A model generated the notes under the pieces. The model had not been told where the DNA came from. It did not search any database and saw nothing but the letters and a program-made list of their open reading frames with translations. This document shows positions 18,651 to 26,124 of a stretch of 64,000 nucleotides of DNA, one piece after another. Every line of letters starts with the position of its first letter. Position 1 is the first letter of the stretch. Where the stretch lies: contig NZ_JAASQN010000002.1 in the NCBI RefSeq assembly GCF_011762125.1, positions 496,001 to 560,000 of the forward strand, read 5' to 3'. The DNA comes from Sphingopyxis panaciterrae. GTDB lineage: Bacteria > Pseudomonadota > Alphaproteobacteria > Sphingomonadales > Sphingomonadaceae. A program made the position numbers and the translations under genes.

Positions 18651-19054
18651 TCGGCGAGCCGGCGCGTGTTGACGATGCGGCATCCCCTATAGCTGTCGCG
18701 GTTGCCACGGAGGATTTCGACCGCGCGGGCGGCTTCGTCGGGCTCGACGATGATCGCTTCGCGGTCGCGTCCGAGCAGCGCTTCGGCGGCCTCGCGCCAA
18801 TCATTTTCGACGATCTCGGCGACTTCGCAGAGCCTGCACGACTTCATCCGGGCTTCGCTGAGCTTACTCATGAGCGCGACCGTGCAAGGATCGAGCGTAA
18901 TCTGCCCCTGCTCCGCGCGCGTTCGGCGCTCGGTCACCTCGGCGATTTCGGCGCGGAGCTTCCCGGCTTCGGTAATCGCGGTGTCCCGGCGGTCGCGAAG
19001 CTTCTGGATATTGCGACGCGAGGCGTCGCGCGCTGCATCGATGAGCCGTTCCAT
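18635..19054 (-). pseudogene. SMC/MukB/JetC-like coiled-coil and hinge remnant
   Basis: The 139-codon frame starts with a charged coiled coil (ERLIDAARDASRRNIQKLRD, then GKLRAEIAEVTERRTRAEQG) and continues with EDWREAAEALLGRDREAIIV-like sequence (EAAEALLGRDREAIIVEPDE) and GCRIVNTRRLA. That layout resembles the hinge of large SMC-like ATPases such as MukB, MksB or Wadjet JetC. Head domains with Walker A and B are absent. A stop codon directly precedes the apparent start, and the 3' end runs into amidohydrolase sequence, so this is an orphan fragment. The family call is tentative. Confidence 0.4.
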
Positions 19055-19596
19055 CGCGTCGGGGTCACGCGGTCACGCTACGCGAGCGAGACGCCTTTTT
19101 CGACTCAGGTGGCGGCTGGTCGGCGGGGAGCTAGTGGAGCAGCGGCGGGAGAATTGGACGTAAAGTCGGGCTCGATCGCATCAAGAGGATCCCGACGTCC
19201 TCATCCAACCAAGCCGCGGATTGCAGCGCCTCAGCTATCAGGGGAACCGAGCGCGATCCTGTGCGTCTAACGTCCCGACAGCGCCACGCCAGGGAGGGCT
19301 GGACGCCGCCGGGACTACCGGCCTGCTACTGGGGCATCAGCGGCAGGCGGCTTCAGCGCATATAGCCTCCGCACTGAGGCTCGCAATCTCGACAAAGCAG
19401 TCTCGACGGGTAAACTTTTCGTGACCGTTCGTGGATTTTTGCGATGACGGATTACGAGCGATTGTGGGCCGTGCGCTTCTAATATCTCGTCACTCCTGCA
19501 AACCCGAGCCACCAACGGTGACGGATTTCCGGCTGACAGCGGCCCGTCCGCTCTTAGGCTCGGTTCCACGGAAAGCAGCGGTGGCGATAGAAAGCT
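19055..19596. other. No gene recognised
   Basis: About 540 bp between the hinge remnant and the ABC ATPase gene. A minus-strand frame at about 19150-19330 contains PLIAEALQSAAWLDEDVG without a start codon and may be another decayed tail, but it was not recognised. No transposase or integrase motif was seen. Confidence 0.4.
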
Positions 19597-20319
19597 TCAG
19601 CTCGCAAGTTCAACGGTCGGCCGGACCCCAAGATGGTGCAAAAGGGCCATCCGAAGTTCGGATATGCGGTGTATGCGAAGCCCGGGCTCGTTCGGCAATT
19701 CGGTGGAGACGTCCGCAACGATCACGCCTTCGTCCAGGACGATGACACGGTCTGCGAGTTCGATGGCTTCATCCACATCATGCGTGACCAGCAGCACGGC
19801 CGGATTATGGACTGCGGACAGTCGTTTGACCAGTTCGTGCATCTTGATCCGCGTCAGTGCATCGAGCGCCCCGAAGGGTTCGTCCGCGAGCAGCAACGCG
19901 GGTTCGCGCACCAGTGATCGCGCGAGCGCCACGCGCTGCTGCTCCCCGCCTGACAGCTCGAAGGGCCACGACAGTTCGCGCCCAGCAAGACCGACTTCCT
20001 CCAGCGCCCGGCGCCCGCGCGCCGCGGCCTGTAGGCCATCGAGGCCGAGGATCACATTGTCGAGCACCCCCTTCCAGGGAAGTAGTCGGGCATCCTGAAA
20101 GACGACGGACAATCGTTCCGGAACCTCGATTTCCCCGCTCCCGCGCGCTTCATGATCAAGATCGGCGAGCGCACGAAGCAAGGTGCTCTTGCCCGAACCG
20201 CTTTTTCCCAAGAGCGCGACGAATTCGCCTTGATGGATATCGAGGTCGATGCCGTTCAGCACGCCCTTCTGCGTAAAGCGCCGAACCAGATTTCGAACAC
20301 GGACAACAAGAGCGCTCAT
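19597..20319 (-). CDS. ssuB: ABC transporter ATPase, SsuB/TauB type
   Basis: This 240-residue ATPase powers sulfonate/taurine-type import. Walker A is GKSGSGKST (about 38-46), followed by the Q-loop VVFQDARLLPW, signature ELSGGEQQRVALARSLV, Walker B LLLADEPFGALD and the H-loop VTHDVDEA; QDARLLPW is characteristic of SsuB/TauB/NrtD. ATG 20319 follows GAGGAA; an extension to 20349 lacks such a site. The matching binding protein and permease lie 12-14 kb away (32628-34628), so the importer is split. A TACYWW motif lies at 20367. Confidence 0.9.
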   Translation of the reverse strand: MSALVVRVRNLVRRFTQKGVLNGIDLDIHQGEFVALLGKSGSGKSTLLRALADLDHEARGSGEIEVPERLSVVFQDARLLPWKGVLDNVILGLDGLQAAARGRRALEEVGLAGRELSWPFELSGGEQQRVALARSLVREPALLLADEPFGALDALTRIKMHELVKRLSAVHNPAVLLVTHDVDEAIELADRVIVLDEGVIVADVSTELPNEPGLRIHRISELRMALLHHLGVRPTVELAS

Positions 20320-20366
20320 CACAGGTTCCTCACGGATGGACCTGCACATGCCAGTCCTACAATCTC

Positions 20367-20390
20367 TACCAATCTGATAGGAAATTATAG
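20367..20390. promoter_or_regulatory. Candidate Rrf2 operator upstream of ssuB
   Basis: TACCAATCTGATAG is followed by GAAATTATAG. The 3' half AAATTATAGA recurs exactly at 30545-30554, before the aldo/keto reductase. An imperfect CTACC/GATAG pair flanks AATCT. The GGAAATT portion recalls the GGAATT core described for CymR, an Rrf2 sulfur regulator; assignment is inference. Confidence 0.4.
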
Positions 20391-20463
20391 AGAGTCAAGC
20401 GGAACGCGACCGCGGGAGACAAATTGCTGTTCGTGGGATAACGGAAAATTGCGTGCAGGGCGC

Positions 20464-20916
20464 CTAGCCCATCACTTCTTCACCAACCGCAGCACCGTCT
20501 CGGCGCCGGTCGTCGCGCAGCGCGTCGGCCAGCGTGCGATTGTCTAGGATGCCGGTTACGGCGTCGCGCACCTCCGAAAAAAGGCTTCGAAGCTGACATG
20601 CATGTTCGTCGGGGCAATCCTCGCAACGCTGATAGAAATTGCGACTGACGCATGGCAGCAAGGCGATCGGCCCGTCGGTGATGCGCATGACTTCGGCGAA
20701 AGTTATGAGGTCGGCGGGGCGGCCGAGCGCATAACCACCCACCGCGCCGCGGGTGCTTCGCACCAGCCCGGCACGACGCAGGTCCGCCATGATCGCTTCC
20801 AGAAACTTGCGCGGAATCTGTTCTTCGGTGGATATCGCCGCTACTTGGCGAACGCCGCCATTTCGGGCGATGTTCAGAAGCGCCTTCAGGGCGTAACGGC
20901 TGCGTTGCGAAAGCAT
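20464..20916 (-). CDS. Rrf2-family regulator with cysteine cluster
   Basis: This 150-residue protein has an Rrf2 winged-helix (about 2-66, SRYALKALLNIAR, PRKFLEAIMADLRRAGLV, RGAVGGYALGRP) and four cysteines, C89, C98, C101 and C107, around the loop that holds the Fe-S cluster in IscR and RsrR. Placement between the ssuB-like ATPase and rhodanese genes suggests a sulfur-starvation regulator comparable to CymR, possibly sensing Fe-S status or cysteine. It has its own upstream TACTTAGTC motif, consistent with autoregulation. No cognate isc or suf genes are nearby. Confidence 0.9.
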   Translation of the reverse strand: MLSQRSRYALKALLNIARNGGVRQVAAISTEEQIPRKFLEAIMADLRRAGLVRSTRGAVGGYALGRPADLITFAEVMRITDGPIALLPCVSRNFYQRCEDCPDEHACQLRSLFSEVRDAVTGILDNRTLADALRDDRRRDGAAVGEEVMG

Positions 20917-20955
20917 GCGAAAATCCCAATACGACCGCGCGCGACGCGTCAGTCA

Positions 20956-20970
20956 TACTTAGTCTATAAG
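20956..20970. promoter_or_regulatory. Candidate Rrf2 operator before the regulator gene
   Basis: TACTTAGTCTATAAG lies 40 bp upstream of the Rrf2 start and contains the CTTA-N5-TAAG inverted repeat. TACTTAGTC differs by one base from TACTAAGTC at 30361 before the island's TonB receptor. Confidence 0.4.
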
Positions 20971-21022
20971 CATGATGTGAAATTCTGCAACGCCGGCCGG
21001 CAAGGTCACCTTGATGCTGCCC

Positions 21023-21436
21023 TCACCCGGACATCGCAAAGCCGAAGTTGCTGCCGCTGGCGAGCGGGCTGGGCACCCAGACCTGACCCGCATCGTCTCG
21101 CCACCCGTGCAGCCCCCCGCGCACGTTGAACACCCTTGTATAGCCAATATCGAGCAGGCTCGCCGTCGCTAAAGCCCCGCGGTGACCGCCGGCACAATAG
21201 ACCACGAGCACCTCATCCTTGCTCGATACTGCATCGGTGATCAGATATTCCAGCCGCCCGCGGTTCATATGGATGGCACCGGCGAGCGGCGGGTTGCGTA
21301 ACAATTCCATATCGTCGCGCACATCGATCAGAAGCGCGCCTTCGGCGATCATGACGCGCGCCTCCGCTGGCGAGATCTCGGTGATGCGCCCACGCGCTAA
21401 CGCCGAGAGGCGATGAAGGTCACGATAGTCGGGCAT
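21023..21436 (-). CDS. Rhodanese-domain sulfurtransferase
   Basis: This 137-residue single-domain rhodanese has the active-site loop CAGGHRG with C81, matching CxxGxR, and the EISPAEARVMI and LLIDVRDDMEL motifs. It transfers sulfane sulfur, forming a Cys-persulfide, probably in the cytoplasm. ATG 21436 follows AGGGGG. It lies on the same strand as the Rrf2 gene; together with TauD and LLM oxygenases downstream it fits handling of sulfur released from organosulfur compounds. The natural donor and acceptor cannot be told. Confidence 0.9.
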   Translation of the reverse strand: MPDYRDLHRLSALARGRITEISPAEARVMIAEGALLIDVRDDMELLRNPPLAGAIHMNRGRLEYLITDAVSSKDEVLVVYCAGGHRGALATASLLDIGYTRVFNVRGGLHGWRDDAGQVWVPSPLASGSNFGFAMSG

Positions 21437-21575
21437 GGCGCTACCCCCTGGAAAAATTGGCGGAGCTTGACCGAAACGGACGCGGTCGACCTGCCAGCGC
21501 GGGGCTCAGTCATAGACCGCCAGCGAATGGACGCGAGGCGCCATCGCCGATCGATCAAGCGATCTGCAATTTATC

Positions 21576-21588
21576 TACCATATTAGTC
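21576..21588. promoter_or_regulatory. Candidate Rrf2 operator upstream of rhodanese
   Basis: TACCATATTAGTC matches TACTAAATTAGTC at 24141 in length and in 10 of 13 positions. It lies in the 263-bp gap between tauD and the rhodanese start, which contains no other recognised element. Confidence 0.4.
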
Positions 21589-21699
21589 GACAATTGAAAT
21601 GAGAATAGCTGTTGCGCCCAACAGATAGGGTTTCAGGACGAAGGGAGACCAGCCGCCGCACCCGCGGCCGCCCCCTTCCGTCCGATTCTCGCCGCCGGA

Positions 21700-22695
21700 T
21701 CAGTCTTCGAGCGTGAAAAACCGTTCGCCGGCGATTTGGCGCGAGGTAAAACCATCCGGGCCGACCGGTACGCTGGTACCAACCGTGGTCCGGCGGACGA
21801 TCCGCTCGTCGGTGAAATGTTCGCCGTCGATCGGCCCCCAGTGGCTGGTCGCGCGGTTGTCCCAGACCGCAAGCGCGTTCGGGGTCCAGCGGAAGCGGAC
21901 CTGAAGGTCAAGACGCGCCGACAATTCCTCGGTCAGGAAAGTCAGCAGCGCATCGCTTTCCCGCTCGCTATAACCCTCGATATATTTGATGAAGCCGGGG
22001 CTGAGGAACAGCCCCTTCTTCCCGCTTTCCGGGTGTACGCGAACCAGCGGATGCACCGACAGATAGGGGCCTGTCGACCGACCATCGTCGCGCGGCGGCG
22101 GCGGAAAGCCCCGCAGCGCATCGTCGCGCCCATGCACGGCCCGGAGTCCGTCGAGCCGCTCGCGAAAGGCGGGCGAGAAACTCTCGTACAAGGCCTCGAG
22201 ATTGACCCATGCGGTATCGCCGCCGAATTCCGGCGACTGGTGGTTGCGCAGGAAGGAGATATCACTGGGGTTGGTCACGAACGTGATGTCGGTATGCCAG
22301 CCGCGGCCCGGGCGGGGCCGATGAAAGGCGCGGTGATGCTGTTTTTCAACGTCGGAGAAGACGCTTTGGCGCGCGTCGATGCGGCTCTTCACATTCTCCA
22401 TGATCTGAATGGGCCCGCCAGCGCGGCCGTTGGTGATCGGATGCGCCGGGGTAACTCCGCCGAAATATTGCGAAAAGCGGACATGATCCTCGTCGGTGAT
22501 CGGCTGGTCACGAAAAAAGAGGACCTTATATTTCACCAGCTTGCGTCGTAGCTTGGCTATTGTTTCGGTGTCCAGCGGGCGCGTCAGATCGATGCCGGTC
22601 ACCTCGGCGCCGATCACCGGCGTCACGCGATGGAAAGCGAGCCGCGATGCTTCATCGACGGCGGGCGGCTGCTTTGTCAGGACGGAAACGGACAT
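21700..22695 (-). CDS. TauD/TfdA family Fe(II)/2-oxoglutarate dioxygenase
   Basis: This 331-residue cytoplasmic enzyme has iron ligands H134 and D136 in GWHTDITF and H285 in WDNRATSHWGP, with the 2-oxoglutarate-binding arginine expected near RIVRRTTV. Members hydroxylate sulfonates or alkyl sulfates, releasing sulfite or sulfate. ATG 22695 follows AAGGAA. It is 35 bp from the LLM monooxygenase gene, the two forming an operon. Relatives act on taurine, alkyl sulfates or phenoxyacetates; the sulfur context favours a sulfonate or sulfate ester. Confidence 0.92.
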   Translation of the reverse strand: MSVSVLTKQPPAVDEASRLAFHRVTPVIGAEVTGIDLTRPLDTETIAKLRRKLVKYKVLFFRDQPITDEDHVRFSQYFGGVTPAHPITNGRAGGPIQIMENVKSRIDARQSVFSDVEKQHHRAFHRPRPGRGWHTDITFVTNPSDISFLRNHQSPEFGGDTAWVNLEALYESFSPAFRERLDGLRAVHGRDDALRGFPPPPRDDGRSTGPYLSVHPLVRVHPESGKKGLFLSPGFIKYIEGYSERESDALLTFLTEELSARLDLQVRFRWTPNALAVWDNRATSHWGPIDGEHFTDERIVRRTTVGTSVPVGPDGFTSRQIAGERFFTLED

Positions 22696-22730
22696 GCATA
22701 TTCCTTCGGCTGGGGGATGATGGACATGAT

Positions 22731-24098
22731 TCAGGCCACGTTGCCGCGTGGTTCGCTGACCGCGGCGAGCACGGCTCCGTTCGCGGGCCGCGCGAGACCG
22801 AGATTTTCGCGCAAGGTCGCGCCTTCATACTCGGTCCGGAACAGGCCGCGTCGCTGTAATATGGGCACCACCTGATCGACGAAATCGCTGAGGCCGGTCG
22901 GCAGGATCGGCGGCATGATATTGAAGCCGTCGGCCGCGCCCCGCTCGAACCACCGCTGGATACCGTCGGCGACCTGTTCGGGCGTGCCGACGACGACGCG
23001 GTGGCCGCGACCAGTCGACATGGTGCGATAGAGCTGGCGGAGGGTCGGTCGCTCGCGTTCGAGATAATCCGTGACGAGTTTCAGCCGGCTCTGGTTGCCA
23101 TTCGTGTGGACGGGAAGCGGCGGCGCGATATCGTCGAGTGAGTAGCCCGAGAGATCGACGCCCTCATAGCGGCGCTGCAGGATGTTCCAGGCCGTGGCCG
23201 GATGGATCAGCGACTGGAGATATTCATAATTGTCGTCGGCTTCCTTTTCGGTACCGCCCAGCACCGGGAAGATGCCGGGCATGATCAGCAACTGATCGGC
23301 CTCCCGTCCAAATTGGAGAAGACGCCGCTTCAGGTCGGCGTAAAAGGTCTGGGCATCCTCGATCGTCAGATTGGCAGTGAAGATGACTTCGGCGGTGCGC
23401 GCGGCGAGCGCCCGGCCGGACTCCGACGCGCCCGCCTGGACGATCACCGGATGGCCCTGAGGTGGGCGGCCGATGTTGAGGAGGCCGCGTACGTTGAAGT
23501 GAGCGCCGCGATGATCGACGGGATACAGCTTGTCGACGTCGAGGTAGATGCCGGACTCACGGTCACGCACGAAGACATCGTCCGCATGACTATCCCACAG
23601 TGCCCTGACGACCTCAAGAAACTCTTCGGCGCGCGCATAGCGGTCGCCATGCTCCATATGCGAATCGCGGCCGAAGTTGGCCGACACGTCGAAACCGGTA
23701 GTGACGACATTCCATGCCGCCCGACCACCGGAAATCCAGTCCAGCGAGGCGAATTTTCGCGCTAGGCTATAGGGGTCCTCATAGGTGGTCGATGCCGTCG
23801 CGACGAAACCCAGATGCGATGTCACCTGCGAGAGCGCCGCCCAGAGGGTCACGGGTTCGAACTTGGCGCTCTTGCCGTCGCGCGCTGCGGACTCGCGGTC
23901 CTCCTCGGCACCGCTGCCCGGGCTGTCGGCGACAAACACCAAGTCGAATTTGCCACGCTCGGCCGTCCGGGCAAGGTCGCGATAATGTCCGATATTGAGG
24001 CCGGCGTCCGCCTGCGCATCCGGGTGGCGCCAAGCGGCGATATGGTGACCTGTCGCCTGAATGAAGGCGCCCAGGCGAATCTGGCGAGTGCGGGTCAT
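22731..24098 (-). CDS. LLM flavin-dependent monooxygenase, NtaA/SnaA/DszA type
   Basis: This 455-residue FMNH2-dependent monooxygenase carries RQIRLGAFIQATGHHIAAWR, the DLVFVADSP strand, WNVVTTGFDVSANFG and GHPVIVQAGASESGR motifs of the nitrilotriacetate/dibenzothiophene-sulfone monooxygenase group. It needs reduced flavin from a separate reductase; the nitroreductase at 35818 is a candidate. ATG 24098 follows CAGGAG. It heads the operon with TauD and is divergent from the ABC exporter. Likely substrates are bulky sulfonates or sulfones; nitrilotriacetate-like amines remain possible. Confidence 0.92.
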   Translation of the reverse strand: MTRTRQIRLGAFIQATGHHIAAWRHPDAQADAGLNIGHYRDLARTAERGKFDLVFVADSPGSGAEEDRESAARDGKSAKFEPVTLWAALSQVTSHLGFVATASTTYEDPYSLARKFASLDWISGGRAAWNVVTTGFDVSANFGRDSHMEHGDRYARAEEFLEVVRALWDSHADDVFVRDRESGIYLDVDKLYPVDHRGAHFNVRGLLNIGRPPQGHPVIVQAGASESGRALAARTAEVIFTANLTIEDAQTFYADLKRRLLQFGREADQLLIMPGIFPVLGGTEKEADDNYEYLQSLIHPATAWNILQRRYEGVDLSGYSLDDIAPPLPVHTNGNQSRLKLVTDYLERERPTLRQLYRTMSTGRGHRVVVGTPEQVADGIQRWFERGAADGFNIMPPILPTGLSDFVDQVVPILQRRGLFRTEYEGATLRENLGLARPANGAVLAAVSEPRGNVA

Positions 24099-24140
24099 GA
24101 TTGGCTCCTGCTACGGCAATGAACCAGAATGTTCATATCA

Positions 24141-24153
24141 TACTAAATTAGTC
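24141..24153. promoter_or_regulatory. Candidate Rrf2 operator in divergent promoter
   Basis: TACTAAATTAGTC contains the perfect 11-bp palindrome ACTAAATTAGT (24142-24152). It lies between the LLM monooxygenase and the ABC exporter, 43 bp from the former start, so it could control both operons. Confidence 0.45.
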
Positions 24154-24215
24154 AAGATTATAATCCTTCATATTCCTGCAAAAATATTGCAATATATCTT
24201 GTCGATCCAAATTTT

Positions 24216-24232
24216 CATATCTAATCGATATG
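24216..24232. promoter_or_regulatory. CATATC-N5-GATATG inverted repeat next to exporter start
   Basis: Exact 6-bp arms lie at 24216-24221 and 24227-24232, ending 2 bp before ATG 24235. No Shine-Dalgarno-like purine run precedes that ATG, so the repeat is either an operator at the transcript start or part of a short or leaderless message. Confidence 0.35.
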
Positions 24233-24234
24233 AT

Positions 24235-26124
24235 ATGAGCCCCCTCTTCCGACCCTTGTCCGCCACGGACGACCCTGCGCGCGATCTTCTCCGGCGGCTC
24301 GACATCGAGCCGCGCGAAGCGCCCGCTGTGCTCTGGCGCGTCGTTCGCCTCGCGTTTCGCTATCGTCGGCGCTTCGCGATCGCCGCCATCACCAGCCTTG
24401 GCGCCGCCTTCTTTAACCTGCTGACGCCGGGACTGCTCGGGCGGGCGGTCGATCAGACACATCATCTGCTTGTAAGTCCCGACGCGGGCGGCGGCGCCCT
24501 CGGCGCGCTTGGCTGGACCGGCGCGCTGGTATTGGGCGCGTCGGTGCTTCGCGGAGCGCTTCAGATGGCTTCAGGCTATGCCAGCGAACATCTCGGCCAA
24601 AGCGTCGGGCGCGATTTGCGCGTCGGCTTCTTCGAGAAGCTGCAACGCCTCGGCTTCGACTATCATGACCGCGTGCATTCAGGCGACCTGATCACGCGCG
24701 GCATGCTGGATCTAGAAGGTGTGCGCGGCTTCATCGAAAACGGGCTGCAGCGCCTTATCAGCCTGGTCCTGCTCTTGTCGGTGGGATCGGCGATCCTGTT
24801 CGCCGAGGACCCGCTAATGGCTGCGCTGACGCTCAGCTTCGTGCCGTTCGTCGCCTGGCGGGCCGCCAATATGGGCTTGCGGCTCCGCGTGGCATGGACC
24901 CGTTTGCAGGAGCGGCTGGCGGTCCTGACGCGCGTGATGGAGGAAAATCTCCAGGCCGCCCGGCTGGTCCGCGCCTTCGCGTCCGCGCAGTTCGAGATGG
25001 CGAAGTTCGATGTGACGGGACGCGAGGCATTGGCCCTCGCGAACCAGCGGATCGTCACCCGGTCGCGGTCGATGGCGACGATCCATTCGAGCTATTATCT
25101 CGCGATGGCGTTGCTGCTCTGGGTCGGCGGGCAGCGCGTGCAGGCAGGCGTCATCAGCATCGGCCAGCTCACCCAGTTCCTTGCCTTCATGACCATTCTC
25201 CAACTCCCGGTCCGCCAGATCGGAATGATCGTCAATTCGTCGGCCCGGGCCATCTCCTCAGGCAAGCGGGTGTTCGAGATACTCGACCTTGAACCGGCGA
25301 TTCGCGATGCGCCGGACGCGCAGCCGCTGGTCAAGGGCCCGGGCATACTCCGCTTCGATAATGTCTGCTTCTCCTATGCGGGGGGCGACGGGGCCCCGCC
25401 GGCGCTCCATGACATCAGCTTCACCGTCGGCCCCGGACAGACGCTCGGCATCGTCGGTCCGTCGGGATCGGGCAAGTCGACGATCGCGCAGTTGATCCCG
25501 CGTTTCTATGACGTAACCGGCGGGCGTATCACGCTCGACGGGCAGGATGTGCGCAGCCTGCAACTCGCATCGCTGCGCAAAGCCGTCGGACTGGTTCAGC
25601 AGGACATATTCCTCTTCGACGACAGCCTCGCCCGCAATATCGCCTATGCTGCCCCGGAAACCGAAGAGAGCGACCTGCTCGACGCCGCGGCCGCCGCGCA
25701 GATACATGATTTCATCACGGCGCTCCCCGGCGGCTACGCCAGTCCCGCCGGCGAACGCGGATCAAGCCTGTCGGGCGGTCAGCGGCAGCGGATCGCGATC
25801 GCGCGCGGTCTGGTTCCGCAGCCCGCCGTTCTGATATTCGACGATGTAACCTCCGCCATCGACGCCGGGACCGTGCAGCAGCTCCGCGCCGCGCTGCAGA
25901 CGGTGACGGACGACCGCGCGACAATCATCATCGCGCATCATCTGGGATCGGTCATCCATGCCGATGAGATCATCGTTCTGGAAAAAGGCTATATCGCCGA
26001 GCGCGGCACCCACGCGGCATTGCTCGCGGCGCGTGGCTATTATGCGAGGCTGTTTGCGTTGCAGAAGAGCGGTGCCGTCGATGCGCGTGAGGATGTCGCC
26101 GACCGCCGGCAGGAGGTCGCGTGA
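24235..26124 (+). CDS. ABC exporter half-transporter 1 (degenerate Walker B)
   Basis: This 629-residue protein has an N-terminal six-helix type-1 exporter domain and a nucleotide-binding domain at about 370-610. Walker A is GPSGSGKST and the signature LSGGQRQRIAIARGL is intact, but Walker B reads LIFDDVTSAID with D537 where the catalytic glutamate is expected; the H-loop histidine (IIIAHHLGS) is present. This is the pattern of the degenerate-site subunit in heterodimeric exporters such as TM287/288. It overlaps the second half-transporter gene by one base. The chosen ATG lacks a clear ribosome site; upstream in-frame starts would cross the promoter region. Confidence 0.92.
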   Translation: MSPLFRPLSATDDPARDLLRRLDIEPREAPAVLWRVVRLAFRYRRRFAIAAITSLGAAFFNLLTPGLLGRAVDQTHHLLVSPDAGGGALGALGWTGALVLGASVLRGALQMASGYASEHLGQSVGRDLRVGFFEKLQRLGFDYHDRVHSGDLITRGMLDLEGVRGFIENGLQRLISLVLLLSVGSAILFAEDPLMAALTLSFVPFVAWRAANMGLRLRVAWTRLQERLAVLTRVMEENLQAARLVRAFASAQFEMAKFDVTGREALALANQRIVTRSRSMATIHSSYYLAMALLLWVGGQRVQAGVISIGQLTQFLAFMTILQLPVRQIGMIVNSSARAISSGKRVFEILDLEPAIRDAPDAQPLVKGPGILRFDNVCFSYAGGDGAPPALHDISFTVGPGQTLGIVGPSGSGKSTIAQLIPRFYDVTGGRITLDGQDVRSLQLASLRKAVGLVQQDIFLFDDSLARNIAYAAPETEESDLLDAAAAAQIHDFITALPGGYASPAGERGSSLSGGQRQRIAIARGLVPQPAVLIFDDVTSAIDAGTVQQLRAALQTVTDDRATIIIAHHLGSVIHADEIIVLEKGYIAERGTHAALLAARGYYARLFALQKSGAVDAREDVADRRQEVA

